Positions 19,156 to 27,058 of a stretch of 64,000 nucleotides of DNA are shown in pieces (the stretch's first letter is position 1; every line of letters starts with the position of its first letter). The position numbers and the translations under genes are program-made. The notes beneath the pieces were generated by a model, which saw nothing but the letters and a program-made list of their open reading frames with translations, had not been told where the DNA came from and did not search any database. Location of the stretch: assembly GCA_030827135.1 (NCBI GenBank), contig JAURFE010000003.1:138923-202922 (forward strand). The letters are read 5' to 3'. This stretch comes from Vicinamibacterales bacterium. Its GTDB lineage: Bacteria > Acidobacteriota > Vicinamibacteria > Vicinamibacterales > SCN-69-37.

Positions 19156-20064
19156 ATGAGAGTTGTCGCCGGCGTGATCGCGTTGGTTCTAAGTGGCGGG
19201 TGCTGGAGCAGCGCCGCGGGCATTCTGTCTCCGCAGCTGTCGCCGCAGGCGGCGCTCGACGGCCTCCTGGCGTCTGATCGCGCGTTCGCCGCAGCGAGCC
19301 GGACGACCACCGTCATTCCCGCACTCACGGCGATGTTTGCCGAGAACGTGACGATGCCTGGCCCAGGTGGTTTGACGTCGGGTCGCGCGGCTGCGGCTGA
19401 TACCTTGAAGGCGAATCCGGCAAACGCAACCGGTGTGCTCGACTGGGCACCGATACGCGGTGGCCTCTCAGCCGACGGCATTCATGGCTTTACGTACGGC
19501 TACATGACGATGATGCAGCCGTCCGGGGATGTGGTGCCGCTCAAGTACCTGGCGTACTGGGTGAAGCAGGAGGGCCGATGGCTCGTGGCCGCGTACAAGC
19601 GACGAGCGCGACCCGCCGGTGAGGTCGATGCGGCGCTGCGTGCGCCGGCGCTGCCGGCGCAGTTGCAGGAACGCCTGACCAGCGCCGCCGTCATGGACGC
19701 TCACCGCACATCGTTGATCGCGGCGGAACAGGCGTTCTCCGACGAGGCACAGCGGATTGGCCTCGGCGCCGCCTTCACAGAGTACGGACTCCCTGATGCG
19801 ATGAACATGGGAGGACCAGACGACCGCGGGTTCATGTTTGGGAACGACAACATCGGCCGAAACATTGGCGCCAGTGAACCGACCATCAGCAGCAGCGTGT
19901 ACTGGTCCACCGACAGTGCGATTGTCGCCTCCAGCGGCGATCTAGGAGTAACGTTCGGCTTTATCCGGCTTCATCCCAAAGAAGGCCAGGCCGCGCGACC
20001 ACCGGTCCCGTTCTTCACGATCTGGCGCAAGGTGAACGGCGTGTGGCGTTATATCGCGGAATAG
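19156..20064 (+). CDS. Exported SnoaL/DUF4440-like protein
   Basis: A 302-residue protein with an N-terminal signal (core residues 3-14, then GGCWSSAAG). Two NTF2-like segments can be seen: LLASDRAFAAASRTTTVIPA at about 36-55, and EQAFSDEAQRIGLGAAFTEY at about 190-209, each followed by beta-strand-rich sequence ending in IWRKVNGVWRYIAE-type motifs. Both halves resemble DUF4440/SnoaL-like cone folds, so the protein looks like an internal duplication. The Cys in the signal region is not in a canonical lipobox. The ligand is unknown. The 3' end overlaps the convergent thiO gene by 16 bases. Confidence 0.7.
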   Translation: MRVVAGVIALVLSGGCWSSAAGILSPQLSPQAALDGLLASDRAFAAASRTTTVIPALTAMFAENVTMPGPGGLTSGRAAAADTLKANPANATGVLDWAPIRGGLSADGIHGFTYGYMTMMQPSGDVVPLKYLAYWVKQEGRWLVAAYKRRARPAGEVDAALRAPALPAQLQERLTSAAVMDAHRTSLIAAEQAFSDEAQRIGLGAAFTEYGLPDAMNMGGPDDRGFMFGNDNIGRNIGASEPTISSSVYWSTDSAIVASSGDLGVTFGFIRLHPKEGQAARPPVPFFTIWRKVNGVWRYIAE

Positions 20065-21188
20065 CGCGGGCCGGCCTCAAAACGCTCCGGCTTCGTGACC
20101 TCGAGCGCCGGATCGCGCTCGCCCTCCAGCATCAGCCTTGACACGATGTCTGCTGTCAGGGGCGCAAGCAGAATGCCGTTGCGATAGTGTCCGGCCGCGA
20201 GCACCACCCGGGGGTGGGATGTCAGAGGGCCCAGCAGCGGCAGGTGGTCCAGCGTCGCGGGGCGAAGGCCCACGCGCACGGCCTCGAGCGACGCGTGCGC
20301 GGCCGACGGCAGCAAGTCGCTGACCGCATCCAGCAATTCGCGCACACCAGCCACGGTTGAGCGTTCATCAAAACCGACGTCTTCGACGGTGGCGCCCACA
20401 AGCACCGACCCATCCGACCATGGAACGGTGTAACAACGGGAGCCCCAGATCGAGTGCGCTGGGCGCGGGCCATCAGACCACCGCAGGTGCAGGAGCTGTC
20501 CGCGGATGGGCCGCACGGGGAACACCGGCGCACCTGACACCCTGACGCGCCGTGTCCAACTGCCGGCTGCAATCACCACGTCGTCGAACAGGTGCCGCTC
20601 GTCGCCGATGCGCACCTCAACCGTGTCCTTCGCCTGATCGACCTGCAGGATTTCCGTCGGCGTCACACATACCACGCCTGAAAGCCGTGCGGCGTGCACC
20701 AGCGCACGCACGAGCGCCGTCACATTCACGATGCGGTGATCGGGAATACACAGTGCGCCGGCTGCCGCTGATGACACCGCTGGTGCGCGAGTAGTCAGCG
20801 CCTGGCCCTCGAGCCACTCGTGGGCCACGCCTTCGGACGCCAGCCACACCGCGGCTGTCTTGAGATGTGCGCGTTCGCCGGCGGAGAGTGCCACGTCGAG
20901 TGTACCTGTGCGCGCATACTCCACTTCAGAGCCGGGCGCGCGCTGTCGCACACCCGCCATGAACCCGTCCCACATGGCCAAGCTGCGGACGCCGAGGGCC
21001 AGCAGCGGGCTCCCCGGTTTAGCCTCGATGAAGGGTGCCAGGACTCCGGCGGATGCCTGCGAGGCGCCCGCGCCTGGCGCACGCATGTCGAACATCGTGA
21101 CGCGGACGCCACGACACGCGAGTGCGTCCGCGATGGACGCACCGATGACACCCGCGCCGATGATGGCTACTCGTCGTTCAGACAACAC
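20049..21188 (-). CDS. thiO: Glycine oxidase ThiO-like FAD-dependent amino acid oxidase
   Basis: A 379-residue DAO-family flavoprotein. The N-terminal FAD motif is VAIIGAGVIGASIADALA (residues 7-24), the middle shows GAGASQASAGVLAPF, and the C-terminal GHYRNGILLAPLTADIV near residue 340 is the signature of glycine oxidase ThiO, which makes the iminoglycine used in thiazole (thiamine) synthesis. No other thiamine gene is next to it, although YjbQ lies 8 kb away. A general D-amino acid oxidase role is an alternative. Confidence 0.85.
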   Translation of the reverse strand: MLSERRVAIIGAGVIGASIADALACRGVRVTMFDMRAPGAGASQASAGVLAPFIEAKPGSPLLALGVRSLAMWDGFMAGVRQRAPGSEVEYARTGTLDVALSAGERAHLKTAAVWLASEGVAHEWLEGQALTTRAPAVSSAAAGALCIPDHRIVNVTALVRALVHAARLSGVVCVTPTEILQVDQAKDTVEVRIGDERHLFDDVVIAAGSWTRRVRVSGAPVFPVRPIRGQLLHLRWSDGPRPAHSIWGSRCYTVPWSDGSVLVGATVEDVGFDERSTVAGVRELLDAVSDLLPSAAHASLEAVRVGLRPATLDHLPLLGPLTSHPRVVLAAGHYRNGILLAPLTADIVSRLMLEGERDPALEVTKPERFEAGPRYSAI

Positions 21189-21194
21189 CCCACA

Positions 21195-21728
21195 TTATCC
21201 GCCCGACGGCTTTTTGGGAGGCGACTCTTTCCAGGCGTCGGGCCGACGATGACCATTAAAGCCCCAGTAGACCGGCTCGGGTTCCCGCACCGGCTCACGC
21301 GGGTGGACCGGCACCGCGACGTAGACCGGCACCGGCACGTATTCGCGTTCGCGTGGCGCCCTTGGCGCTTCCACGCGCACTTCCTGCGTCACCGTCTGAT
21401 GGACCACCACCGGAGTTGACGCTGCCTGCTCTCGCTCGGGCACGGCCCTCGGCCGTGGCGGCGCAACCCTGGATTCGATCATCTTGATCAGCACACGTTC
21501 GCTGAGTCCCTGTCTCCGCAGGTCGACAATCTCGACGTACCCCAGATTGAACACCGCGTAGTTGGATTCAATCAGGGCAATCAACACATCGTCCCCGAGA
21601 CCGGCCTGGTGGAGCGCCACAAGATCACGCGCGGACAGATTCTGGTTCGGGGCCTGCAGTTGGGCACTGGCGGAAAGGGGCACCGCCAGGAGAGTCGCGA
21701 CAACGAGCGTACGTAATAGAGGACGCAT
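21195..21728 (-). CDS. Exported protein with duplicated short helical motif, function unknown
   Basis: A 177-residue protein with a clear signal peptide (residues 1-22, cleavage after SASA). Two copies of a short motif follow: LSARDLVALHQAGLGDDVLI at about 31-50 and VEIVDLRRQGLSERVLIKMI at about 63-82, each with a Leu-rich helix and an acidic turn. The C-terminal half is Pro/Glu/Arg/Val-rich and low in complexity (VPVPVYVAVPV), probably extended in the periplasm. I do not recognise a family beyond this. The start at 21728 is the ATG preceding the signal peptide; the frame upstream is not coding. It ends 6 bases upstream of thiO and is likely co-transcribed with it. Confidence 0.65.
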   Translation of the reverse strand: MRPLLRTLVVATLLAVPLSASAQLQAPNQNLSARDLVALHQAGLGDDVLIALIESNYAVFNLGYVEIVDLRRQGLSERVLIKMIESRVAPPRPRAVPEREQAASTPVVVHQTVTQEVRVEAPRAPREREYVPVPVYVAVPVHPREPVREPEPVYWGFNGHRRPDAWKESPPKKPSGG

Positions 21729-21820
21729 GGCCCCCTGTCTTGCAACAAGCGGTCCAGATTTCCGTGTCCTGCGGGCCGGGGCGCGACGGTACGGGCCTTG
21801 CTGGAGAGGGGAGCGAGGCT

Positions 21821-22717
21821 GTGTACGTGTCCACAAAGTTCATCGGCGTGAGCGTAGTGGCGGCCGGGTGCCTGACGGCCGCAGTTGCGGGGTACGTCGT
21901 GCTCCGGGAACCGGTATCTGTTCCGCAGGTCGCCGTCTCGGTCCCTGCGACGCCGGCGACTCCGCGACCCACGCAACCGGTCACCACACCCAGCCCTGTC
22001 CAACCTGGGCGGCCACCACGTCCTTCGGCACCGGTTCCGCCCGCGCCAGTGACCCAGCCTGAAGCGGTCCTTCCACCCACGCCACCTCCACCATCCGAGG
22101 CGCCTGCCGCGGTCCGCTACGTGCCCGACCCGTCAGCGCCCGAACCCTCGACTGTGCCTCAGCCGGCGCCGGTTCTGACCCCGCCCACGCCGATGGTTGA
22201 AGTCACGGTCGAGCGCAACTCGGTGATCGGGATCAGGCTCGACTTCGCGATTTCGACAAAAACGGCACGCGTGGAAGACCGGATCTCGGCAACGGTAAGC
22301 CGGGAGGTGACGGTGAATGGCCGCGTGGCGATTCCACTGGGTGCGCGCCTCGAGGGAACGGTGATTGCCGTAGATCGCGGTGGACGATTCCGTGAGCGTC
22401 CACGCCTGGGACTGCGTTTTGACACGGTGATCCTGACCGACGGCACGCGCCTGTCGATCGGCACCGACACGATCTTCCGGGAGGGCGACTCCCCGTCTGC
22501 GGATGCGACGGCCAGGGTCGGCGCGGGTGCCGTGGCGGGCGCCATCCTCGGCGGCGTCCTGGGGGGCAAAAAGGGCGCGATTCTCGGAGGTGTCGCAGGC
22601 GCCGCCGGGGGAACGGCCACCGTCATGACCGGCGACGAGCACGAAATCTCACTTCGAGAGGGGGCACCGTTGACGGTCCGGCTCACCGAGGACCTGACCG
22701 TGGTGGTGAAGAGATAA
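21821..22717 (+). CDS. Exported proline-rich protein with C-terminal glycine zipper
   Basis: A 298-residue protein. I choose the GTG at 21821 because GGAGAGGGGAGCGAG lies just upstream and the protein then begins with a signal-anchor (STKFIGVSVVAAGCLTAAVAG). A Pro-rich linker covers about residues 35-125. The C-terminal ~170 residues form a beta-rich domain that recalls the TrbI/VirB10 beta-barrel (VNGRVAIPLGARLEGTVIAV near 170), followed by a glycine-zipper segment (AGAVAGAILGGVLGGKKGAI near 240). The role is unknown; envelope structure is a reasonable guess. It is divergent from the exported protein ending at 21195. Confidence 0.65.
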   Translation: MYVSTKFIGVSVVAAGCLTAAVAGYVVLREPVSVPQVAVSVPATPATPRPTQPVTTPSPVQPGRPPRPSAPVPPAPVTQPEAVLPPTPPPPSEAPAAVRYVPDPSAPEPSTVPQPAPVLTPPTPMVEVTVERNSVIGIRLDFAISTKTARVEDRISATVSREVTVNGRVAIPLGARLEGTVIAVDRGGRFRERPRLGLRFDTVILTDGTRLSIGTDTIFREGDSPSADATARVGAGAVAGAILGGVLGGKKGAILGGVAGAAGGTATVMTGDEHEISLREGAPLTVRLTEDLTVVVKR

Positions 22718-22742
22718 CAGTCCGCGGTCCTATAATCGCTGC

Positions 22743-23258
22743 ATGTCCTTTCTCCCTGTCATCACGGTCGCAGTCTCCCTGATCGTCGCGCCACAGCTTC
22801 AGAAAGAGACGGTCGACGGCATCCGCAATTACACGAAGGTCGATGCGACGGTGGGATGCGCCGGCGCAACTGACCCCAGGGCGATGGCAGCCATCGCATC
22901 GTTTGGCTACAAGGCCGTGTTGAACCTGCGGGAAGCCAGCGAAGAAGGCGCGCAGATTCCGGAATCAAAAGCCGCAGCTGAAGCGGCCGGCCTGCAGTTC
23001 ATCCATGTGCCGTTCAAGGGCTCCGCGCCGGATCCGGCCGTCGTCGATGAATTCCTCAAGGTCGTGGGCAACACCGCCAACCAACCCCTCTTCATCAACT
23101 GTGGATCGGCAAATCGGGTTGGGGCCCTCTGGCTCGTGAAGCGCATGATTGTGGACAAGTGGCCGCAGGATCAGGCCGTCGAAGAAGCGAAGGCCATTGG
23201 ACTCTCAAGCGAGGCGCTTGAGAAGTTTGCGCTCGAGTACGTCGCGAAGCACCGCTGA
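22743..23258 (+). CDS. Exported DUF442/BLH-type phosphatase-like protein
   Basis: A 171-residue protein with a hydrophobic N-terminus (residues 2-17) followed by a small cysteine-phosphatase fold of the beta-lactamase-hydrolase-like (DUF442) type. The P-loop reads FINCGSANRVGALW near residue 118, that is C-x4-R, as in the DUF442 CRSGTRS motif rather than the C-x5-R of classical tyrosine phosphatases. The general-acid loop is not obvious. The substrate is unknown; relatives are linked to sulfide and persulfide metabolism. It ends 2 bases before the decarboxylase gene and is likely co-transcribed with it. Confidence 0.72.
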   Translation: MSFLPVITVAVSLIVAPQLQKETVDGIRNYTKVDATVGCAGATDPRAMAAIASFGYKAVLNLREASEEGAQIPESKAAAEAAGLQFIHVPFKGSAPDPAVVDEFLKVVGNTANQPLFINCGSANRVGALWLVKRMIVDKWPQDQAVEEAKAIGLSSEALEKFALEYVAKHR

Positions 23259-23260
23259 CC

Positions 23261-24700
23261 ATGGCGCAGGAACCCACGCGCGGTCCGCTGGGCGACATGC
23301 CTGTGGCGGAGTTCCGCCAGCATGCCCACACGCTGGCAGACTGGGCCGCCGGCTACTTCGAACAGATCGAAACCCATGCGGTGTTGTCGAAAGCCAGGCC
23401 AGGCGACATTCGGAATGCGCTGCCAACACACGCGCCGGAACTGCCCGAGCCGTTCACCGACCTGATCGCCGATCTCGATCGCCTGGTGGTTCCTGGTGCC
23501 ACACATTGGAATCACCCGGGGTTTTTTGCGTACTTCGCGATCACCGGTAGCGCTCCTGCCGTCCTGATGGACCTCGTGTCGTCCACGCTGAATCAGCAGG
23601 CGATGTTGTGGCGCACCTCACCCGTGGCCACCGAGCTCGAAGAAGTCACGCTGCGATGGCTCGCGCAGCTCATGCACCTGCCGCAGGACATCGAGGGCGT
23701 GATCTACGACACGGCGTCGATTTCCACACTGCACGCGCTGGCGGCGGCAAGAGAGGTCGCCGTGCCAGATGTCCGCACGCTCGGGCTGGCAGGCCGCGAC
23801 CTCCCACCGCTTCGTGTGTACTGCTCCGAACACGCGCATTCCTCGGTGGACAAAGCGGTGATCGCGTTGGGTCTCGGTCACCAGTCGCTGCGTCGCATTC
23901 CTGCCGACGCACGCTTTCGCATGCGGACTGAACTGCTCGCGGCGGCTGTCGCCGAAGACCGCGCAGCCGGCCGCCTCCCGATCGCAGTCGTGGCCTCGGT
24001 CGGCACCACGTCGAGCACCAGTGTTGACGACGTGGCTGCAGTCGCGGATATCTGCGCGCGGGAGCACCTGTGGCTCCATGTCGACGCCGCGTACGCCGGC
24101 GTGATGGCGATGGTCCCAGAATTCGAATGGATGCGCGCCGGCTTCGATCGCGCGGACTCGCTGGTCGTGAATCCCCACAAGTGGCTCTTCACACCGTTTG
24201 ATCTCAGCGTGTTGTTTACGCGCCGGATGGATGTCATCCGCCAGGCGTTTTCGCTGACGCCGGAATACCTCAAGACGACGGAGGTCAACACGGTGAAGAA
24301 CCTGATGGACACCGGCATCCAACTGGGCCGTCGATTCCGGTCGCTGAAGTTGTGGGCGGTGCTCCGCTACTTCGGCGCCGAAGGAATTCGCGATCGACTC
24401 CGCGAACACGTGCGCCTGGCGCAGCTCTTCGCGGCGTGGGTGGACGCCGACCCCGACTGGGAACGTGTCGCGCCCGTGCCCTTCAGCGTCGTCTGCTTCC
24501 GCGCAGCGCCAAGGGGCTACGCCGGCGATCTCGATGCGCTGAATCAGCGCATCCTCGACACCGTGAACAAATCAGGCGACGTCTTTCTCTCCCATACTGC
24601 GCTCGACGGCCGCATCGTCCTGCGCCTCGCTGTCGGCAACATCCGGACGGCAGAACGGCACCTCCAGCGGGCCTGGACGCTCTTGAAATCGGCAGTCTGA
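23261..24700 (+). CDS. Pyridoxal-dependent group II amino acid decarboxylase
   Basis: A 479-residue PLP enzyme of the aromatic-L-amino-acid/glutamate decarboxylase family. The cofactor lysine lies in VNPHKWLFTPFD near residue 305, preceded by HVDAAYAGVMA near 275. The N-terminal THWNHPGFFAYFAITGS near residue 85 is characteristic of the aromatic (DOPA/tryptophan/tyrosine) branch. Length is normal (about 470-490). The product would be an aromatic amine; the exact substrate cannot be read. It starts 2 bases after the phosphatase-like gene. Confidence 0.9.
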   Translation: MAQEPTRGPLGDMPVAEFRQHAHTLADWAAGYFEQIETHAVLSKARPGDIRNALPTHAPELPEPFTDLIADLDRLVVPGATHWNHPGFFAYFAITGSAPAVLMDLVSSTLNQQAMLWRTSPVATELEEVTLRWLAQLMHLPQDIEGVIYDTASISTLHALAAAREVAVPDVRTLGLAGRDLPPLRVYCSEHAHSSVDKAVIALGLGHQSLRRIPADARFRMRTELLAAAVAEDRAAGRLPIAVVASVGTTSSTSVDDVAAVADICAREHLWLHVDAAYAGVMAMVPEFEWMRAGFDRADSLVVNPHKWLFTPFDLSVLFTRRMDVIRQAFSLTPEYLKTTEVNTVKNLMDTGIQLGRRFRSLKLWAVLRYFGAEGIRDRLREHVRLAQLFAAWVDADPDWERVAPVPFSVVCFRAAPRGYAGDLDALNQRILDTVNKSGDVFLSHTALDGRIVLRLAVGNIRTAERHLQRAWTLLKSAV

Positions 24701-24718
24701 CTCCTGGAATCGGAGCGA

Positions 24719-25156
24719 TCACGCAATTCGCCACAGCTCCCGCCACGTCACGCCATCGTCAGACATTTGGAGGGCGACGACGCCGTGTTGCGGCATGGGT
24801 GCGCTGCCGGGTGACAGCAGACCGAGGAGTGCGGGCAGATGCGGCCAGTGCCCGACGAGCGCCAGGTCCTGCGATTCGCGCTCGATAGCGAGCTGGATGA
24901 CAGCCGGAGGATCGTCCGGCGACAGCCCCTTCACCATCGTGAACTTCGCAAACGGCGCACACGCCTGCAGAAAGGCGTGACCGGTCTGCCGGCCGCGCAA
25001 TTTCCCGCTGTGCCAGATCGCGGTCGGCACAACGCCGTGTTCCTTTGTCAGCTCTGCCATGCGAAGGGCGTGCTGGTGGCCCGCGTCCGTCAGGGGGCGC
25101 TGGGGATCTTCATAGGGGTTGACGGCCTCGGCGTGGTGGATGAGAAGGAGGGTCAT
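24719..25156 (-). CDS. SixA-like histidine phosphatase family protein
   Basis: A 145-residue member of the histidine phosphatase (phosphoglycerate mutase-like) superfamily, closest to SixA phosphohistidine phosphatases by length. The catalytic motif usually reading RHG/RHA is IHHAEA here (residues 6-11), so the arginine is replaced by His. The second catalytic His is in LVGHWPHLPALL near residue 100. SixA relatives with a Gln or His at this Arg position exist, so activity is still possible. The start overlaps the upstream glutathione peroxidase stop by 4 bases (25153-25156), giving coupled translation. Confidence 0.8.
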   Translation of the reverse strand: MTLLLIHHAEAVNPYEDPQRPLTDAGHQHALRMAELTKEHGVVPTAIWHSGKLRGRQTGHAFLQACAPFAKFTMVKGLSPDDPPAVIQLAIERESQDLALVGHWPHLPALLGLLSPGSAPMPQHGVVALQMSDDGVTWRELWRIA

Positions 25157-25638
25157 TTTCCAAGGAGTCTCTCAACGTCCTTGCGAATCTGGGCAGGGGT
25201 GTCGACCGAGCCGTAGCGTTTGATGACGTGGCCCTCGGCGTCGACGAGGAACTTTGTGAAGTTCCACTTGATCGCCTCAATACCGAGGATGCCCGGTTTT
25301 TCCGACGCAAGCCACTTGAACAGGGGGTGGCCGTTCTCGCCCTTGATGGCAATCTTTTCGAACAGCGGAAAGGTGATCCCGAACGTCGTTTCGCAGAACG
25401 TCCGGATCTCGTCGTTGATGGCGGGCTCCTGGCCCCCGAAGTCGTCGCACGGGAACCCAAGCACGACAAATCCCTGGTCCTTGAACTCGCGGTACAGCGC
25501 CTCGAGGCCTTCGTACTGCGGCGTGTATCCGCATTCACTGGCGGTGTTGACAATAAGCAGCGTCTGGCCGCGGTAGTGGGCCATCGACTGCGGCGTGCCG
25601 TCGATGCGTGTCACGCCGATGTCGTACAGATCCGACAT
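25153..25638 (-). CDS. Glutathione peroxidase family thiol peroxidase
   Basis: A 161-residue cysteine-type GPx homologue that reduces peroxides, in bacteria usually with thioredoxin. The peroxidatic Cys is in NTASECGYTPQYEGL (about residues 31-45). The conserved FPCNQFGGQEP is FPCDDFGGQEP here (about 63), keeping Cys and Gln, and the catalytic Trp-Asn pair appears in KWNFTKFLVD near 125. Length is typical. It overlaps the M20 stop by one base (TAATG on the minus strand) and the SixA-like start by four, forming a tight three-gene operon. Confidence 0.92.
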   Translation of the reverse strand: MSDLYDIGVTRIDGTPQSMAHYRGQTLLIVNTASECGYTPQYEGLEALYREFKDQGFVVLGFPCDDFGGQEPAINDEIRTFCETTFGITFPLFEKIAIKGENGHPLFKWLASEKPGILGIEAIKWNFTKFLVDAEGHVIKRYGSVDTPAQIRKDVERLLGK

Positions 25639-26972
25639 TACCGCACCCCTTCCCGATGCGTGACCTGAATGTCCCGATGGAGTCGCGCCAGCAACACTGC
25701 TGCACGCTTGGTCTGCGACGGCAACGTCCGCATGTCGGCTGTCTCGTGGACGGTGTGACCACCGCCGCCCATCAGACCGACACCATCAAGAATGAGCGGC
25801 ACATACTCCGACACGAACGAGACATCGGCGGCTCCGGCCTTGTCGGGATCCACGGCCACCACAGGGCCGGCGCCCACGTCCATGCTCGCCTTGTTGTAGA
25901 GACCCAGCATCCGCTCGTTACCAGGCGTCGGTGCCAGCGGTGGATAACCGTCATCAAATTCAATGGTCGCGCTTGTCTGAGGGAGGTTCGCCGCGACGAT
26001 CGCCGCCATCGTCTCCTTCGCCTCGGCGAACTGCTGCGGTGTCAACGCGCGCAGATCGCCGACCACCACCATCTCCTCGGCGATGACATTGGTCTTGCCG
26101 AACGCGGATCCGCGGGACGCAGCCGCATCAAAGTCGACGGTGGTTCCACCCAGCACCACGCCGGGGTTGAACGTGAGGTGACGCTGCCCCGCCAGTTTCT
26201 CGCGGAAGCCGTTCAGGATTCGCGCCGCTTCGAACGCCGCGCCATAGCCATTCTCGGCATTGAAGATCTGCGACGAGTGCGCCGGGCGCCCTTTCACCCG
26301 CAGTGTCCAGTTAGTCGTCCCACGCCGCGCGATGACCGCGGTCGCGGGATTGCCATCTCCGTCTTCAAACCCGATCGCCACGTCGGCTTCTTTCGCAGCC
26401 TTCACAAGCGCGTCGCGAGACAACGTCAGTGGCCGCCCTGCGGCTTCTTCGTCGCCGGTCATGACCACGATGATGTTCATCGACTTCAGGAGGCCGGCCG
26501 ACTGCAGGGCCTTGAGGGCCTGGACGATGATGACGTTGCCGCCCTTCATGTCCGTAATGCCGGGGCCCTTGGCCGCAGAGTCGCTGACGCGTTCGTACTT
26601 CTGGAACGGGCTGTCCGGTTCAAACACCGTATCGAGGTGACCGATCAGGAGAATGGTCGGCTTGCCGGCCCCCTGCGGGGAGCCACTATGCTCGGCGACC
26701 AGATGCCCGGCACGCTTGAATGGGGTGCCGTCCACCCAGGTGGTCTGGAACCCCAGCGCGTCGAACTCGGCACGGAACAACGCGCCAACCTCGCGCACAC
26801 CGGCGAAGTGCTGCGTACCGCTGTTGATGTTCACCGAGCGCTCAAGCAGTGCGATCGCCGACGCGTTATTCGCGTCAATAAACGTCAGCATCGCCCGCTC
26901 TTCAGGCGACAGCGACCCGGACTGCGACGTCAGCGTCAGCACCAGCAAGAACGGAAGGACCTTGATCAACAT
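25638..26972 (-). CDS. Exported M20 family metallopeptidase (glutamate carboxypeptidase-like)
   Basis: A 444-residue zinc peptidase with a signal peptide (residues 1-18). The M20 motifs are all present: LLIGHLDTVFE near residue 110 (first metal His and catalytic Asp), AKGPGITDMKGGNVI near 137 (bridging Asp), VVMTGDEEAAGRP near 173 (catalytic Glu and metal Glu), and a C-terminal GGGGHTVHE (metal His) near 410. The overall pattern fits CPG2-type glutamate carboxypeptidases. It is the first gene of the coupled M20/GPx/SixA operon. An 8-bp tandem array fills the gap to the TonB receptor upstream. Confidence 0.92.
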   Translation of the reverse strand: MLIKVLPFLLVLTLTSQSGSLSPEERAMLTFIDANNASAIALLERSVNINSGTQHFAGVREVGALFRAEFDALGFQTTWVDGTPFKRAGHLVAEHSGSPQGAGKPTILLIGHLDTVFEPDSPFQKYERVSDSAAKGPGITDMKGGNVIIVQALKALQSAGLLKSMNIIVVMTGDEEAAGRPLTLSRDALVKAAKEADVAIGFEDGDGNPATAVIARRGTTNWTLRVKGRPAHSSQIFNAENGYGAAFEAARILNGFREKLAGQRHLTFNPGVVLGGTTVDFDAAASRGSAFGKTNVIAEEMVVVGDLRALTPQQFAEAKETMAAIVAANLPQTSATIEFDDGYPPLAPTPGNERMLGLYNKASMDVGAGPVVAVDPDKAGAADVSFVSEYVPLILDGVGLMGGGGHTVHETADMRTLPSQTKRAAVLLARLHRDIQVTHREGVR

Positions 26973-26990
26973 GACCTTGATCCTACGTCA

Positions 26991-27058
26991 GGACTCCTGG
27001 ACTCCTGGACTCCTGGACCCCTGGACCCCTGGACCCCTGGACCCCTGGACCCCTGGAC
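26991..27058. repeat. 8-bp tandem repeat array
   Basis: Three units of GGACTCCT (26991-27014) are followed by five of GGACCCCT (27015-27054) and a partial GGAC (27055-27058), whose last base is also the final base of the TonB receptor stop codon. It nearly fills the 85-base gap between the receptor stop and the M20 start. Related GGTCCAGGGTCCAG pieces occur at 19124-19137 and 54798-54805. Confidence 0.9.

Noticed and set aside
26991-27058. Possible CRISPR array
   Set aside because: The repeat unit is 8 bases with no spacers and there are no cas genes; it is a simple tandem array.
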